NCBI GenBank assembly: GCA_035526665.1
Contig: DATLBY010000091.1
Coordinates: 1 to 20,892 of the forward strand
Reading direction: 5' to 3'
Origin: DATLBY01 sp035526665
GTDB lineage: Bacteria; Acidobacteriota; Terriglobia; Bryobacterales; Bryobacteraceae
Length of the DNA stretch: 20,892 nucleotides
In this document: piece by piece, positions 7,896 to 16,130 of the stretch
Position numbering within the stretch: position 1 is the first letter of the stretch
How the letters are laid out: every line of letters begins with the position of its first letter
The notes under the pieces: model-generated
Told to the model about the DNA's origin: nothing
The model's input: the letters and a program-made list of their open reading frames with translations, nothing else
The model's database searches: none
Made by a program: the position numbers and the translations under genes

Positions 7896-8855
7896 ATGCT
7901 GGATCTCTCAGCCAAGCGCGTCTGTGTTACCGGGGGAGGCGGGTTTCTGGGATCGTTCGTCGTGGAGGAATTGCGCCGCCGCGGCTGTCGTGAAATTTTT
8001 GTTCCCCGGAGAAAAGACTACGACCTGACCCGCGAAAGCGGGATAGAACGCATGTTTGCCGATGCCAAACCTGAGGTCCTTTTTCACTTGGCGGCAGTGG
8101 TCGGCGGCATCGGAGCGAACCGCGATAACCCGGGGCTGTTCTTTTATGAGAACGCCATCATGGGGATCCAGCTCATCGAATACGCCCGGCGTCATGCCGT
8201 TGAAAAGACGATCGTGGCTGGAACTATCTGCGCGTATCCGAAGTTTACTCCGGTACCCTTCAAAGAAGAAGCCTTGTGGGATGGTTATCCCGAAGAGACC
8301 AATGCACCTTACGGCATAGCCAAAAAGTCGCTGCTGGTGCAATGTCAGGCCTACCGCCAACAGTACGGGATGAACGCGATTTTCCTCTTGCCCGTAAATC
8401 TCTATGGTCCCCGAGACAACTTCGACCTCCATTCCTCGCACGTAATTCCGGCATTGATCCGCAAATGCGTGGAAGCGAAGGAGAGTGGCGCAAACGAACT
8501 CATTTGTTGGGGAGACGGGTCGCCAACCCGCGAATTCATCTACGTGTCCGACGCGGCTGAGGGCCTGGTAAGCGCAGGCATCCACTACGATGATCCAGAA
8601 CCGGTGAACATCGGCAGCGGGCTGGAGATTTCGATCAAGGATTTGACGCACCTGATCGCCGAGATTTGCGAATTTCAGGGCAGGATTGTTTGGGATACGA
8701 CCAAGCCAAACGGGCAGCCGCGCCGGCGGCTGGATGTCACCCGGGCCCAGGGCCGCTTTGGTTTTAGGGCCACGACAGAACTACCTGAGGGGCTGCGGAA
8801 GACCCTAGAGTGGTACCTGGCATCACAGGGCCATGCCAGTGCGTCCGGACGATGA
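7896..8855 (+). CDS. fcl: GDP-L-fucose synthase (epimerase/reductase)
   Basis: 319 residues. A bifunctional 3,5-epimerase and 4-reductase that turns GDP-4-keto-6-deoxymannose into GDP-L-fucose with NADPH. Motifs: TGGGGFLGS (residues 12-20), FHLAAVVGGIGAN, the active-site Cys in AGTICAYPK, catalytic Tyr139 and Lys143 in YGIAKK, LPVNLYGPRDNFD, His182 in SHVIPALI, and GDGSPTREFIYV. The length is normal. It starts 6 bases after gmd and ends in an ATGA overlap with the next gene, so the three are very likely co-translated. The product could be another GDP-6-deoxyhexose or deoxyheptose if the substrate differs, but the Fcl motifs argue for fucose. Confidence 0.93.
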   Translation: MLDLSAKRVCVTGGGGFLGSFVVEELRRRGCREIFVPRRKDYDLTRESGIERMFADAKPEVLFHLAAVVGGIGANRDNPGLFFYENAIMGIQLIEYARRHAVEKTIVAGTICAYPKFTPVPFKEEALWDGYPEETNAPYGIAKKSLLVQCQAYRQQYGMNAIFLLPVNLYGPRDNFDLHSSHVIPALIRKCVEAKESGANELICWGDGSPTREFIYVSDAAEGLVSAGIHYDDPEPVNIGSGLEISIKDLTHLIAEICEFQGRIVWDTTKPNGQPRRRLDVTRAQGRFGFRATTELPEGLRKTLEWYLASQGHASASGR

Positions 8856-10072
8856 ATCAAAGAAACAAGCCCGGGCAAACACCGCTGTTAGAGATGCCTG
8901 ACTCCGGCGATGATTCCGGTGCGGCCGATTCGCGTCCGCGAAGACCGTACCGCCGAATCTATCAGCTGAGTACAGGGCTGGGCGCCGGCAATATTGGTGA
9001 CGATTTGATGGCGCGCGCATTCTGGAGCGATTTCCCAAAGGATCTCGAACTGGATGTGGCTGTCTTCCCTACGCATGTTCTACAGCGGGAGCGTTATCCG
9101 GAGTGCTACCGGTATTTTGTTGTCGATGGTAAAAAATCGGATAGCGAGGCGGCTGGGAATGCGCCCGGCCTTCTGGTTGGCGCAACCATTGTGACCGAGA
9201 CGGAAGGCCTATCATGGCCTCTCCAGTTTATTGGCGATCGAATCAACTATTTCCACCAACGCCAGCTCCCCGTGGATGCTGTGGGCGTCGGTGTCGACTA
9301 CTTGCATTCCAAGCGCGCGCGGCAGCTCTTTACCAGCGCGTTTTCTGATGTCCGGTCATGGACTGTACGTTCTCATCACTGCCGCGATGCCCTGTTGGAT
9401 CTAAATGTGCCGGCGGACAAAATTCTTCTGGGCGCAGACTGGTCTTGGTTATATAAACCCAATCGGGATCTTCGAAACTGGGGGGCCGAGTTGTGGGCCT
9501 CCCTCGGCGTGGATCCTGACAAGCCTCTGTTGGCGGCCAATGTAGTGAACCTGGTATGGCGCTCGCACACGGGGCCGAAGGAACAACTGGCGCGGGCGCT
9601 GGATACTCTTCAGCAAGACCACGGTTTCCAGATCGCGTTCTTTTGTAATGAATGCCGGGAAGGCGAGATGTTCGACCACAGCGCCGCGCTCGCTGTCCAG
9701 GCGCTGATGAAGCAGCCGGCCACCATCGTGCCGAACTTTTACTGGTCGCCGGATGAAGTCCTGGGACTGCTATCGCATGTAGATATCGCGATCTCGCAGC
9801 GATATCACTTCACCATTCTGCCTGTGCTTGCCGGAACCGTACCGGTGAGCATCATGCGAGGCCGGAAAATGCGCGGTTTGGCCGAAGACCTAGGGCTTGA
9901 GGCCTCATGTACGATCGGCAATGTGGATGCTGACCGGATTCTACACAGCGTGTTGGATGTTTGCCGGAACCGGAAGGCTTACCTGTCGAAGCTGGCAATG
10001 GCGCGCGCCCACTTGACGGCCCGGGCCGTAAACAATCTGGCATTTTTTCGACTCTTGAACCAGCCTCGGTAG
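8852..10072 (+). CDS. Polysaccharide pyruvyl transferase family protein
   Basis: 406 residues from the ATG at 8852, which overlaps the fcl stop (ATGA, 8852-8855); an in-frame ATG at 8810 lies inside fcl and is not favoured. Members of the WcaK/CsaB/AmsJ family transfer pyruvate from phosphoenolpyruvate to sugars as ketals, giving acidic polysaccharides. Seen: an N-terminal unstructured stretch of about 35 residues, GLGAGNIGDDLMARAF (the family nucleotide-binding-like loop), VGVGVDYLHSKRA, ILLGADWSWLY, and near the end DIAISQRYHFTILPVLAGTVPVSI, where the Arg/His pair is conserved. Some members have other transfer roles, so the ketal donor function is inferred. The position between sugar-nucleotide and glycosyltransferase genes fits decoration of the polymer. 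Confidence 0.82.
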   Translation: MNQRNKPGQTPLLEMPDSGDDSGAADSRPRRPYRRIYQLSTGLGAGNIGDDLMARAFWSDFPKDLELDVAVFPTHVLQRERYPECYRYFVVDGKKSDSEAAGNAPGLLVGATIVTETEGLSWPLQFIGDRINYFHQRQLPVDAVGVGVDYLHSKRARQLFTSAFSDVRSWTVRSHHCRDALLDLNVPADKILLGADWSWLYKPNRDLRNWGAELWASLGVDPDKPLLAANVVNLVWRSHTGPKEQLARALDTLQQDHGFQIAFFCNECREGEMFDHSAALAVQALMKQPATIVPNFYWSPDEVLGLLSHVDIAISQRYHFTILPVLAGTVPVSIMRGRKMRGLAEDLGLEASCTIGNVDADRILHSVLDVCRNRKAYLSKLAMARAHLTARAVNNLAFFRLLNQPR

Positions 10073-10111
10073 TGCCACTCCGGTAAACTGGTAGTTTCTA
10101 TTACTTTTATC

Positions 10112-10125
10112 GAGGTCACACCATC
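10112..10125 (+). promoter_or_regulatory. Ribosome binding site pointing to an ATC start
   Basis: GAGGT (10112-10116) is followed after six bases (CACACC) by ATC (10123-10125). No ATG, GTG or TTG occurs in this frame between the TAA at 10084 and the ATG at 10156. Starting at ATC restores the first beta strand (TERFTILILQMGGLGD) that GT9 enzymes normally have; the 10156 ATG cuts it off. Confidence 0.5.
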
Positions 10126-12375
10126 ACCGAGCGTTTCACAATCCTGATTCTGCAGATGGGGGGACTGGGGGATCTAGTGCTGCTCTCCCAGTTGATTCAC
10201 TCTCTTCGCGCGACTTATCATCAATCGCGCATCGTGCTGGCCTGTAGGCAGCCATTCGTGTCCCTGCCGGCGCTGTTCCCTTCCCCACCCGACGAGACGA
10301 TTGGACTGACGTTTAATCCATACGGCTGGGTGGTACCGACCGAACAGCTGTATGCCGAGCTCGGACCGGCTATCGGGCAGCTTAAGGAAGTGCGGGCAAG
10401 CGTCTTCATTGCAGCTGAATATCAGCCGACGTGGTTCAGCTGGTTTGTCAGCGCATTACTCCGCCCGGAGCGGGCGATTTACGCCAGCCACACCAAGCGG
10501 CCCCGGAACCTTCTTCCTATCGTCTTGGATCACTACCATCTACCGCCTCAGGAGTTCGAGGGGCCGGTCACACCGAAGGACATACACGAGAATCAACGCT
10601 ATCAGTCGATCACTACTTATCTTCGGGGACAAATAATCACCGAGCCTAAATGGACCCTGCCACCGGGCGTCCGCGAAGCCGCATTCGGAAAGCTAGCAAC
10701 GTTGGGTCTTGCCAGCGGCGATTATTTGGTGTGTTTTCCCCTGGGCGCCGCGGGAATCAAGGTGAAGCGCTGGCCTCGCGAGAATTTTTGTAACGCGCTG
10801 AACACCATCCGGCGGCATCATAAACTTCCCGTACTGTTGACGGGCGAGCTTTCCGAGGCAGAGGAACTCAGCGGCTTTGCGGGGTTGCTGTCCACCACGC
10901 AGGGTGCAATTGCAACCTATGTAGGCGGAGCCGCTGAAATCCCCATGCTGGCCGGATTGATCGCCGGGGCGCGGGCTTATTTAGGCAACGACACCGGGCC
11001 CATGCATCTCGCCGGCGCTTACGGCGTTGCCGGAGTCGCGATCTATGGCGGGGGGCACTGGCCCTCCTACGCGCCGTGGGGCGACGGCTCAGTCGGCATG
11101 GTGCATCCGCTCCCTTGCTTCGGCTGTAATTGGGACTGTCTGTTCGACCATGGCATTTGCGTGGAGAGCATTCCCCCGGCGGCGGTATCCGATGCTCTCC
11201 GGGAAGTCTTGTTAACTCCCGGAAAACCGGCTCGCGTGCAATCGCTGGATTTAGTACCAGCCAGTTCTCTGGCTTTAATTCAGGATGCAAACAAGGTATA
11301 TCGGGTAGCCGAGCTTGACCGCGGCGAGCGTCTCCGCTCGATGGTCGAATTGCAGCGCTCTATCGAGGCGCGAGACCTGCGTATCGAAGACTTGGAAAAG
11401 ACAGCAGCCGAACGCCTGGAAGCGCTTCAGATTCAGGAAGAGGCTCTGGAACAGTTGCGGAAGGAGGCGCAACGTCGCGTCGACGGTATGGTGGAACTGA
11501 CCGAACTCCTGGAATTACGCGAACTGCGAATAGAGGAACAGGAGCAGATATCGGCGGATCGTCTGCTGGAGTTGCGCCGTGCCGGTAAGCTGATGGATCA
11601 GTTGCGGCAGCAACTGCGGGTCCGGATAAAGAACAGTTCCGCCTATCGCGCCAAGCAGGAAGAACTGCAAACCATGGAAAAAATGGCCGAGGAGCGCCTT
11701 GCCGCGCTGCTCGCGACCGATCAGGCTCTAGCCGACCTTCGCGTTCAGGCGGATCGCAGGGAAGCCGGCATGCGGGAACTGACGGCCATTGTGCATGCGC
11801 GCGACAAGAGAATTGCCGAACTCGAACGCACAGCCCAAGAGCGGCTCGTTGCCCTGGAAGCGTTAGACCAGGCGTACAGAGAGCTGCAGGCCGAAGCGGA
11901 AAGACGAGCAGCGGGACTACTTGAGTTGACCCGCGTCATTGAGGAGCGAAAGGCTCGAATCGCCGGACTCGAACAGAGGGGAGCCACGAATGAGGCAGCA
12001 GGGCGGGAGGACATCCAACGAGATGACTGGAAATCTCTGGAGGCATTGTTGGCGGCCGAAGGCGCTATGGAAGCACTTAGTGCAGCCTTGCAACGTGCCT
12101 CGGCCGCCGGTGAGCCTCTCGAGGCGCACTTACGCGCCATGATCGCCGGGGTTGCCGCCCAGATAGCGGAACTCGAAAGCCGGCTCGAACAAGAGAGCGC
12201 CAATACCGCCGTGCTGCGAGAGAAGGCCCGCGTCTACGAATCGCGGGTAGGCGAGCTCGTGGCGGAGAGGAAGCTGCTGAAATCTCAAATCGCTGTCCTG
12301 CAATCGGAAGGACTCTATCACTATATTCGCCGCCGCAATCGCGACGTCCACGTGGATCCAGTGAGCCCGCGCTAG
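10123..12375 (+). CDS. GT9 (heptosyltransferase-like) fused to a long coiled coil
   Basis: About 750 residues if started at ATC 10123, or 739 from the ATG at 10156. The first ~360 residues are a GT-B glycosyltransferase of family 9 (ADP-heptose:LPS heptosyltransferase type): ILILQMGGLGDLVLLSQ, CFPLGAAGIKVKRWPRENF, YLGNDTGPMHLAGAYGV, and the Cys cluster CFGCNWDCLFDHGIC. The remaining ~350 residues are Glu/Arg/Leu-rich coiled coil built from roughly 49-residue repeats, ending in a basic YHYIRRRNRD tail. GT9 enzymes are normally about 350 residues, so the fusion is unusual. The enzyme should act at the inner face of the inner membrane; the coil may oligomerise it or dock other assembly proteins. 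Donor sugar is unproven. It sits 50 bases after the pyruvyl transferase gene and 1 base before the next. Confidence 0.85.
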   Translation: MTERFTILILQMGGLGDLVLLSQLIHSLRATYHQSRIVLACRQPFVSLPALFPSPPDETIGLTFNPYGWVVPTEQLYAELGPAIGQLKEVRASVFIAAEYQPTWFSWFVSALLRPERAIYASHTKRPRNLLPIVLDHYHLPPQEFEGPVTPKDIHENQRYQSITTYLRGQIITEPKWTLPPGVREAAFGKLATLGLASGDYLVCFPLGAAGIKVKRWPRENFCNALNTIRRHHKLPVLLTGELSEAEELSGFAGLLSTTQGAIATYVGGAAEIPMLAGLIAGARAYLGNDTGPMHLAGAYGVAGVAIYGGGHWPSYAPWGDGSVGMVHPLPCFGCNWDCLFDHGICVESIPPAAVSDALREVLLTPGKPARVQSLDLVPASSLALIQDANKVYRVAELDRGERLRSMVELQRSIEARDLRIEDLEKTAAERLEALQIQEEALEQLRKEAQRRVDGMVELTELLELRELRIEEQEQISADRLLELRRAGKLMDQLRQQLRVRIKNSSAYRAKQEELQTMEKMAEERLAALLATDQALADLRVQADRREAGMRELTAIVHARDKRIAELERTAQERLVALEALDQAYRELQAEAERRAAGLLELTRVIEERKARIAGLEQRGATNEAAGREDIQRDDWKSLEALLAAEGAMEALSAALQRASAAGEPLEAHLRAMIAGVAAQIAELESRLEQESANTAVLREKARVYESRVGELVAERKLLKSQIAVLQSEGLYHYIRRRNRDVHVDPVSPR
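11326..11976 (+). repeat. Coding tandem repeat: 49-residue coiled-coil units
   Basis: Units at 11326-11472, 11473-11619, 11620-11754 (45 residues, degenerate start), 11755-11901 and a partial fifth from 11902. The shared pattern is R-R-x2-G-M-x-E-L-T, then x-x-R-x-x-R-I-x-E-L-E-x-T-A, then x-E-R-L-x-A-L and a Gln/Leu/Arg-rich end. Units 2 (RRVDGMVELT), 4 (RREAGMRELT) and 5 (RRAAGLLELT) start almost alike. The DNA is diverged, so the duplication is not recent. Confidence 0.75.
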
Positions 12376-12376
12376 C

Positions 12377-14722
12377 ATGAAGATCGCAATTAACCTTCGG
12401 ACATACGTAAAGGGAAAGATCGGGGGACTGGAGAATTACGTTCACAACGTAGTCCAGGGAATTGCCGCAAGCCAGCACCGCCGGCGGGATGCCCTGACGA
12501 TATTCACCCATAAAACTGAAGTAGACAACGTGCGGCAGCTTAGTCCCGACGCGCGGATCGTGCCGGTCGTGCATGATACCGCGCTGGGGGTAATTGAAGC
12601 GGAGCTTGAGCGGGGTGGTTACGACCTCCTGTTCTGTCCGCTGCTGGTGCTGGATCCGCTGAAGCCGAAGATTCCCAGCGCAGTCATGATCCCGGATCTG
12701 CAGCATGAATTTTTTCCCGACTTTTTCGACGCGAATACGCTCCAATGGCGCCGGCAGAACTACCGTCCTTCCACTATCTACGCCAGCCGGATTTTCACGC
12801 TCTCTGAACATTCCAAGCAGACCATCGTGGATAAGTTCAGGGTAAGTCCGGAGAAGATTGAAGTTATTTATCTGGACGTGGAAAACGAATTCAAGGACCG
12901 GGTGAAAGGTCAGGCCTCTGAAACATTCCTCAAACTGGGGCTGCCGCCGGAATATTTATTTTTTCCCGCAAACTTCTGGCCTCACAAAAACCACTCAAAT
13001 CTGCTAAGAGCTCTACAAACATTGATCCTCAGGCACCCCCATTTAGGGCTGGCCCTTACCGGGGCGTCGTCGGGCCAGCAGCAGATTCGCGCTCAGGTAC
13101 AGGAGTTGGGGCTAGAGAAAAATGTAGTTTTTGCCGGCTATCTGGACCGCACAACGTTGGTCGAAGTGTATCAGCACGCAAAGATTGTGACCTTCGTTTC
13201 CAGATTCGAGGGCTTCGGGATTCCGATTCTAGAGGCGTATCACACCGGCGTTCCGGTTATCACCGGACGTGCCGGCAGTTGCGAGGAGATAGCTGGTGAC
13301 GCCGCCCTGCATGTCGATGAACTCGATCCAGACAGCATTGCTGAAGGCGTCGAACAGGTTTTAACGGACGAGCCTCTGCGCACCGCCATGATCCAGGCCG
13401 GATACGCCAGAGCTCGCCAGTTCTCCTGGAAGCGGGCTGTGGACTTGACCTTGAAATCGTTTGACCGGATTACTGACGCGTCCTACGTGCCCCCGGTGAG
13501 AGTCGAGGTGCAGGAATATCCGACGGTGAGCATCGTCACGCCATCGTATAACATGGGGCGCTTCATCAAAGAGACGATCGACAGCGTCCTCATTCAGGAT
13601 TATCCATACATCGACTATGTCGTAATGGACGCAGGCTCCGCGGATGACACCGTACCGATCCTAAAGTCGTACGGCAACAAATTCCGCTGGGAATCGAAGC
13701 CGGATAAAGGCCAGGCTGACGCGGTAAACAAGGGATTCCAAGCATCGAAGGGCCAGATCTTCACTTTTTTGAACGCTGACGATACTTATCTGCCGGGCGC
13801 CGTGAGCACAGCCGTCCAGTATATGATTTCAAACCCATCGATGGGTGTCGTTTACGGCGAAGCAAATCATATTCAAGAGGATGGCGCCATGATTTCGCGG
13901 TATCCCACGCTGCCCTACGATGCGCAAACGCTAAACCGGACCTGCTTCATCTGCCAGCCAGCATCCTTCATGTGGAGCGACGTTTTTCAAACTGCAGGCT
14001 GCATGAATCCATCGCTGCATTTCGCTCTGGATTACGACCTCTGGATGCGTATTGCAAAACTCTATCCGATGCTCAGGATCGACGCGGTGCTGGCCAACTC
14101 GCGGATGTACAGAGAGAATAAAACGTTGGGCAAGCGGCGCGAGGTTTACATGGAAATCATGAGTGCGGCCAAGGCGCACTATGGCTATATCCCCTACGAT
14201 TGGGTTTTTGGATATTCCTGTTACCTGGTGGATCGAAAAGATCAGTTTTTTGATCAGTCGCATCCTTCGCTGATGAAGATTGCGCTGACTCTGCTGCTGG
14301 GGACGTACTACAACAAGGGCAAAGCGCCTCGCTACTGGCGGGAATGGGCGATGCACGTCGGCCTATCCGGCCAATACTTAGGACGCTACGAGGATGGATG
14401 GATTTCGCGCAAATACATCACAGAGCAGAGGATTGGGGACCGCTGTGAGGAGATTCATATCACGGGAAGGCATTATGCGCCCTTCACGGAAGGGCTCAAC
14501 CTGACTCTCCGGCTCGATGGCAAATCATTACATCGGGAGCAGGTTCAGAATAAAGGACCTTTTGCCCTGCGCGTCCATTGTCCTCCGGAGTTTCGCGGCC
14601 GCTGGGGGAAACTGGAGATCGAAGCCAACCGGACATTCCGGCCCGTAGCAAGCGGCGATTACAGAAAACTGTCCTGCATTATCGATTCACTTAACTTTGT
14701 CGGGGACAAGGAAAGCTCTTGA
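12377..14722 (+). CDS. Double glycosyltransferase GT4-GT2 with C-terminal DGW module
   Basis: 781 residues carrying two glycosyltransferases. Residues 1 to about 370 are a GT-B family 4 domain: MKIAINLRTYVKGKIGGLEN, IFTLSEHSKQTIVDKF, FFPANFWPHKNHSNLL, and the donor-binding EGFGIPILEAYHTGVPVI. Residues about 378-600 are a GT-A family 2 domain: VSIVTPSYNMGRFIKETIDS, DAGSADDT, LNADDTYLPGA (DxD-type metal site) and LDYDLWMRI. A beta-rich module (669-776) with YEDGWISRK follows a helical region. One polypeptide could add two different sugars in turn during repeat-unit assembly. It begins 1 base after the GT9 stop with no clear Shine-Dalgarno, suggesting coupling, and its stop overlaps the TTG start of the next gene. 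Acceptor and donors are unknown. Confidence 0.87.
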   Translation: MKIAINLRTYVKGKIGGLENYVHNVVQGIAASQHRRRDALTIFTHKTEVDNVRQLSPDARIVPVVHDTALGVIEAELERGGYDLLFCPLLVLDPLKPKIPSAVMIPDLQHEFFPDFFDANTLQWRRQNYRPSTIYASRIFTLSEHSKQTIVDKFRVSPEKIEVIYLDVENEFKDRVKGQASETFLKLGLPPEYLFFPANFWPHKNHSNLLRALQTLILRHPHLGLALTGASSGQQQIRAQVQELGLEKNVVFAGYLDRTTLVEVYQHAKIVTFVSRFEGFGIPILEAYHTGVPVITGRAGSCEEIAGDAALHVDELDPDSIAEGVEQVLTDEPLRTAMIQAGYARARQFSWKRAVDLTLKSFDRITDASYVPPVRVEVQEYPTVSIVTPSYNMGRFIKETIDSVLIQDYPYIDYVVMDAGSADDTVPILKSYGNKFRWESKPDKGQADAVNKGFQASKGQIFTFLNADDTYLPGAVSTAVQYMISNPSMGVVYGEANHIQEDGAMISRYPTLPYDAQTLNRTCFICQPASFMWSDVFQTAGCMNPSLHFALDYDLWMRIAKLYPMLRIDAVLANSRMYRENKTLGKRREVYMEIMSAAKAHYGYIPYDWVFGYSCYLVDRKDQFFDQSHPSLMKIALTLLLGTYYNKGKAPRYWREWAMHVGLSGQYLGRYEDGWISRKYITEQRIGDRCEEIHITGRHYAPFTEGLNLTLRLDGKSLHREQVQNKGPFALRVHCPPEFRGRWGKLEIEANRTFRPVASGDYRKLSCIIDSLNFVGDKESS
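14381..14704 (+). other. DGW module, copy 1 (GT4-GT2 C-terminus)
   Basis: Residues 669-776 of the double glycosyltransferase. Signature GRYEDGWISRK, then IHITGRHYAPF, LTLRLDGKSLHRE, GPFALRVHCPPE, KLEIEANRTF, and a closing DYRKLSCIIDSLNFV. Alternating hydrophobic strands suggest a small beta-sandwich. Confidence 0.65.
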
Positions 14723-15897
14723 GGCAGCCGTTAGTAACGGTAGTTACTCCCTCCTACAACCAGGGTCATTTCATTCGTGCCACGATCGAAAGCGTTCTAT
14801 CGCAGGATTATCCGCACATCGAGTACATCATCATGGATGGCGGATCCACGGATGAAACCGCCGCCGTTACCGCCGAGTACGCCGGCCGCCTGACGTTTAT
14901 TTCCGAGAAGGACCGCGGCCAATCCCACGCGATCAACAAGGGATTTCGAATGGCAAATGGGCAGATTGTATCCTGGCTGAACTCCGACGATACGATCCTT
15001 CCCGGCGCCATTTCTCATGCGGTTGCGGCGTTTCAGCGGAATCCCTCTCTTGGAGCAGTTTATGGCGAGGGATACCTGATCGACTATGCGGGCGACGTGA
15101 AATCGCGGTTTCCGGCGACGGAGCCCTTCAATCTCTGGAAGCTCGTGTACCTTTCCGACTATATTCTTCAGCAGACGGTGTACTTCCGGCGGGCCATCTT
15201 TGCCGATATCGGCTGGATTGACGAGTCTCTGAACTGGGGAATGGACTGGGATATTCTGATCCGGATCGCACAGCGTTACCCGATGCAATATATTCCGGAA
15301 TACATGGGTTGTTTGCGGGAGTATGGCGACGCCAAAACGTTTTCCGGAGGCGGGCGGCGGTTCAGCGAACTCGCCGCAATCATGCGCCGCCACGGTAATC
15401 TGCGGTATCCGCCTGGCTTCTTTACCTACGGATTGGATACGTATTCGAAAATCGCTTGCGACCTGATTCAGAACCTCACACCAGCCTTCCTCCAGCAGCC
15501 GTCGCAGCGCCTGCAAAATCTTGTTATCTACCTGGCGCACCGATGGATTGCCGCAATCCTTAGAGACTCACAAGGGCTTTATGCAGACGGCTGGGCGGGC
15601 CCAACTCTACGTTATATGCTTCCGGCGGGTAGCGGAGCCATACGTATTTCCGGCACATTGCCGGAAATTAGCGGCGATTTGCGGGACCAGCGTCTCAGTG
15701 TGGCCGTGGAGGGAAAGTTGCTGCGCAGTGAATCGCCCGGTTTTGGCGCGTTTCAGATCGACGTCCCCTACGCTGCCGCGGAAAGGCCGCTTCACATTCA
15801 GATCAATGCATCCAAGTTTGTTGTTCCGAGCAAAAAGAAACTCGGGGCGGATCCACGAAAGATCAGCTACAGGATCGATCGCATCTCGTGGGCATAA
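14719..15897 (+). CDS. GT2 family glycosyltransferase with C-terminal DGW module
   Basis: 392 residues from a TTG at 14719 that overlaps the previous TGA (TTGA); AAGGA lies 6 bases upstream and supports it. The GT-A domain (about 5-230) shows VTVVTPSYNQGHFIRATIES, MDGGSTDET, LNSDDTILPGA (metal site) and MDWDILIRIAQRYPM. It is clearly paralogous to the GT2 half of the preceding protein along its whole length, including VYGE and the C-terminal module (286-392, starting GLYADGW). It probably adds one sugar to a lipid-linked intermediate at the cytoplasmic membrane face. It is the last firmly identified gene of the plus-strand operon. The linkage made cannot be read from sequence. Confidence 0.88.
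   Translation: MRQPLVTVVTPSYNQGHFIRATIESVLSQDYPHIEYIIMDGGSTDETAAVTAEYAGRLTFISEKDRGQSHAINKGFRMANGQIVSWLNSDDTILPGAISHAVAAFQRNPSLGAVYGEGYLIDYAGDVKSRFPATEPFNLWKLVYLSDYILQQTVYFRRAIFADIGWIDESLNWGMDWDILIRIAQRYPMQYIPEYMGCLREYGDAKTFSGGGRRFSELAAIMRRHGNLRYPPGFFTYGLDTYSKIACDLIQNLTPAFLQQPSQRLQNLVIYLAHRWIAAILRDSQGLYADGWAGPTLRYMLPAGSGAIRISGTLPEISGDLRDQRLSVAVEGKLLRSESPGFGAFQIDVPYAAAERPLHIQINASKFVVPSKKKLGADPRKISYRIDRISWA
15574..15894 (+). other. DGW module, copy 2 (GT2 C-terminus)
   Basis: Residues 286-392 of the second GT2 protein: GLYADGW, IRISGTLPEISGDL, LSVAVEGKLLRSE, GFGAFQIDVPYA, LHIQINASKFV, and a final DPRKISYRIDRISW. It lines up strand for strand with copies 1 and 3 but lacks the ISRK after DGW. Confidence 0.6.
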
Positions 15898-16106
15898 TGC
15901 TTGCTTCTCCGGCGCAATGCGAAATACGCGGAAATTCAGAATTCTCGATCTCCGTGTACAGGCTTGCTGTGCACCCGGCCGACATCCAGAACCGCACAGT
16001 GATCATGTTTTACCCGCCGGACTCTAAGAAAGTCGGGCGGTTTAGTTTGCACGTCGATGGCTGTTTCACGCCAAGCCCCGGCCTGGCCTGGGAGCAACTT
16101 CAATAG
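15897..16106 (+). CDS. Possible small ORF, 69 residues, doubtful
   Basis: An ATG at 15897 overlaps the GT2 stop as TAATG, in the style of the other junctions of this operon, and opens a 69-residue frame beginning MLASPAQCEIRG and containing RTVIMFYPPDSKKVGRF. It resembles nothing I recognise. Against it: no Shine-Dalgarno, a terminator-like hairpin inside it at 16014-16040, and no domain. The 233 bases between 15897 and 16131 otherwise hold only that hairpin. It may be non-coding or a decayed gene end. Confidence 0.15.
   Translation: MLASPAQCEIRGNSEFSISVYRLAVHPADIQNRTVIMFYPPDSKKVGRFSLHVDGCFTPSPGLAWEQLQ
16014..16044 (+). terminator. Candidate terminator of the plus-strand polysaccharide operon
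   Basis: CCGCCGGACT (16014-16023) pairs with AGTCGGGCGG (16031-16040) in 9 of 10 positions (one G-G mismatch) around a 7-base loop, followed by TTTAGTTT. It lies between convergent operons, 117 bases after the GT2 stop. The T tract is imperfect. On the minus strand no T run follows, so it mainly suits plus-strand transcripts. Confidence 0.5.
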
Positions 16107-16130
16107 CAACCAGTTTAAAACCTTGGGCGG

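Noticed and set aside
7908..8651. 247-codon minus-strand frame opposite the GDP-fucose synthase gene
   Set aside because: The plus strand has all Fcl motifs; the antisense frame shows no family pattern.
12077..12811. 244-codon minus-strand frame over the GT9 / GT4-GT2 junction
   Set aside because: It spans two well-supported plus-strand genes and resembles no protein.
14797..15540. 247-codon minus-strand frame opposite the second GT2 gene
   Set aside because: It is a shadow of a clear GT2 coding region.
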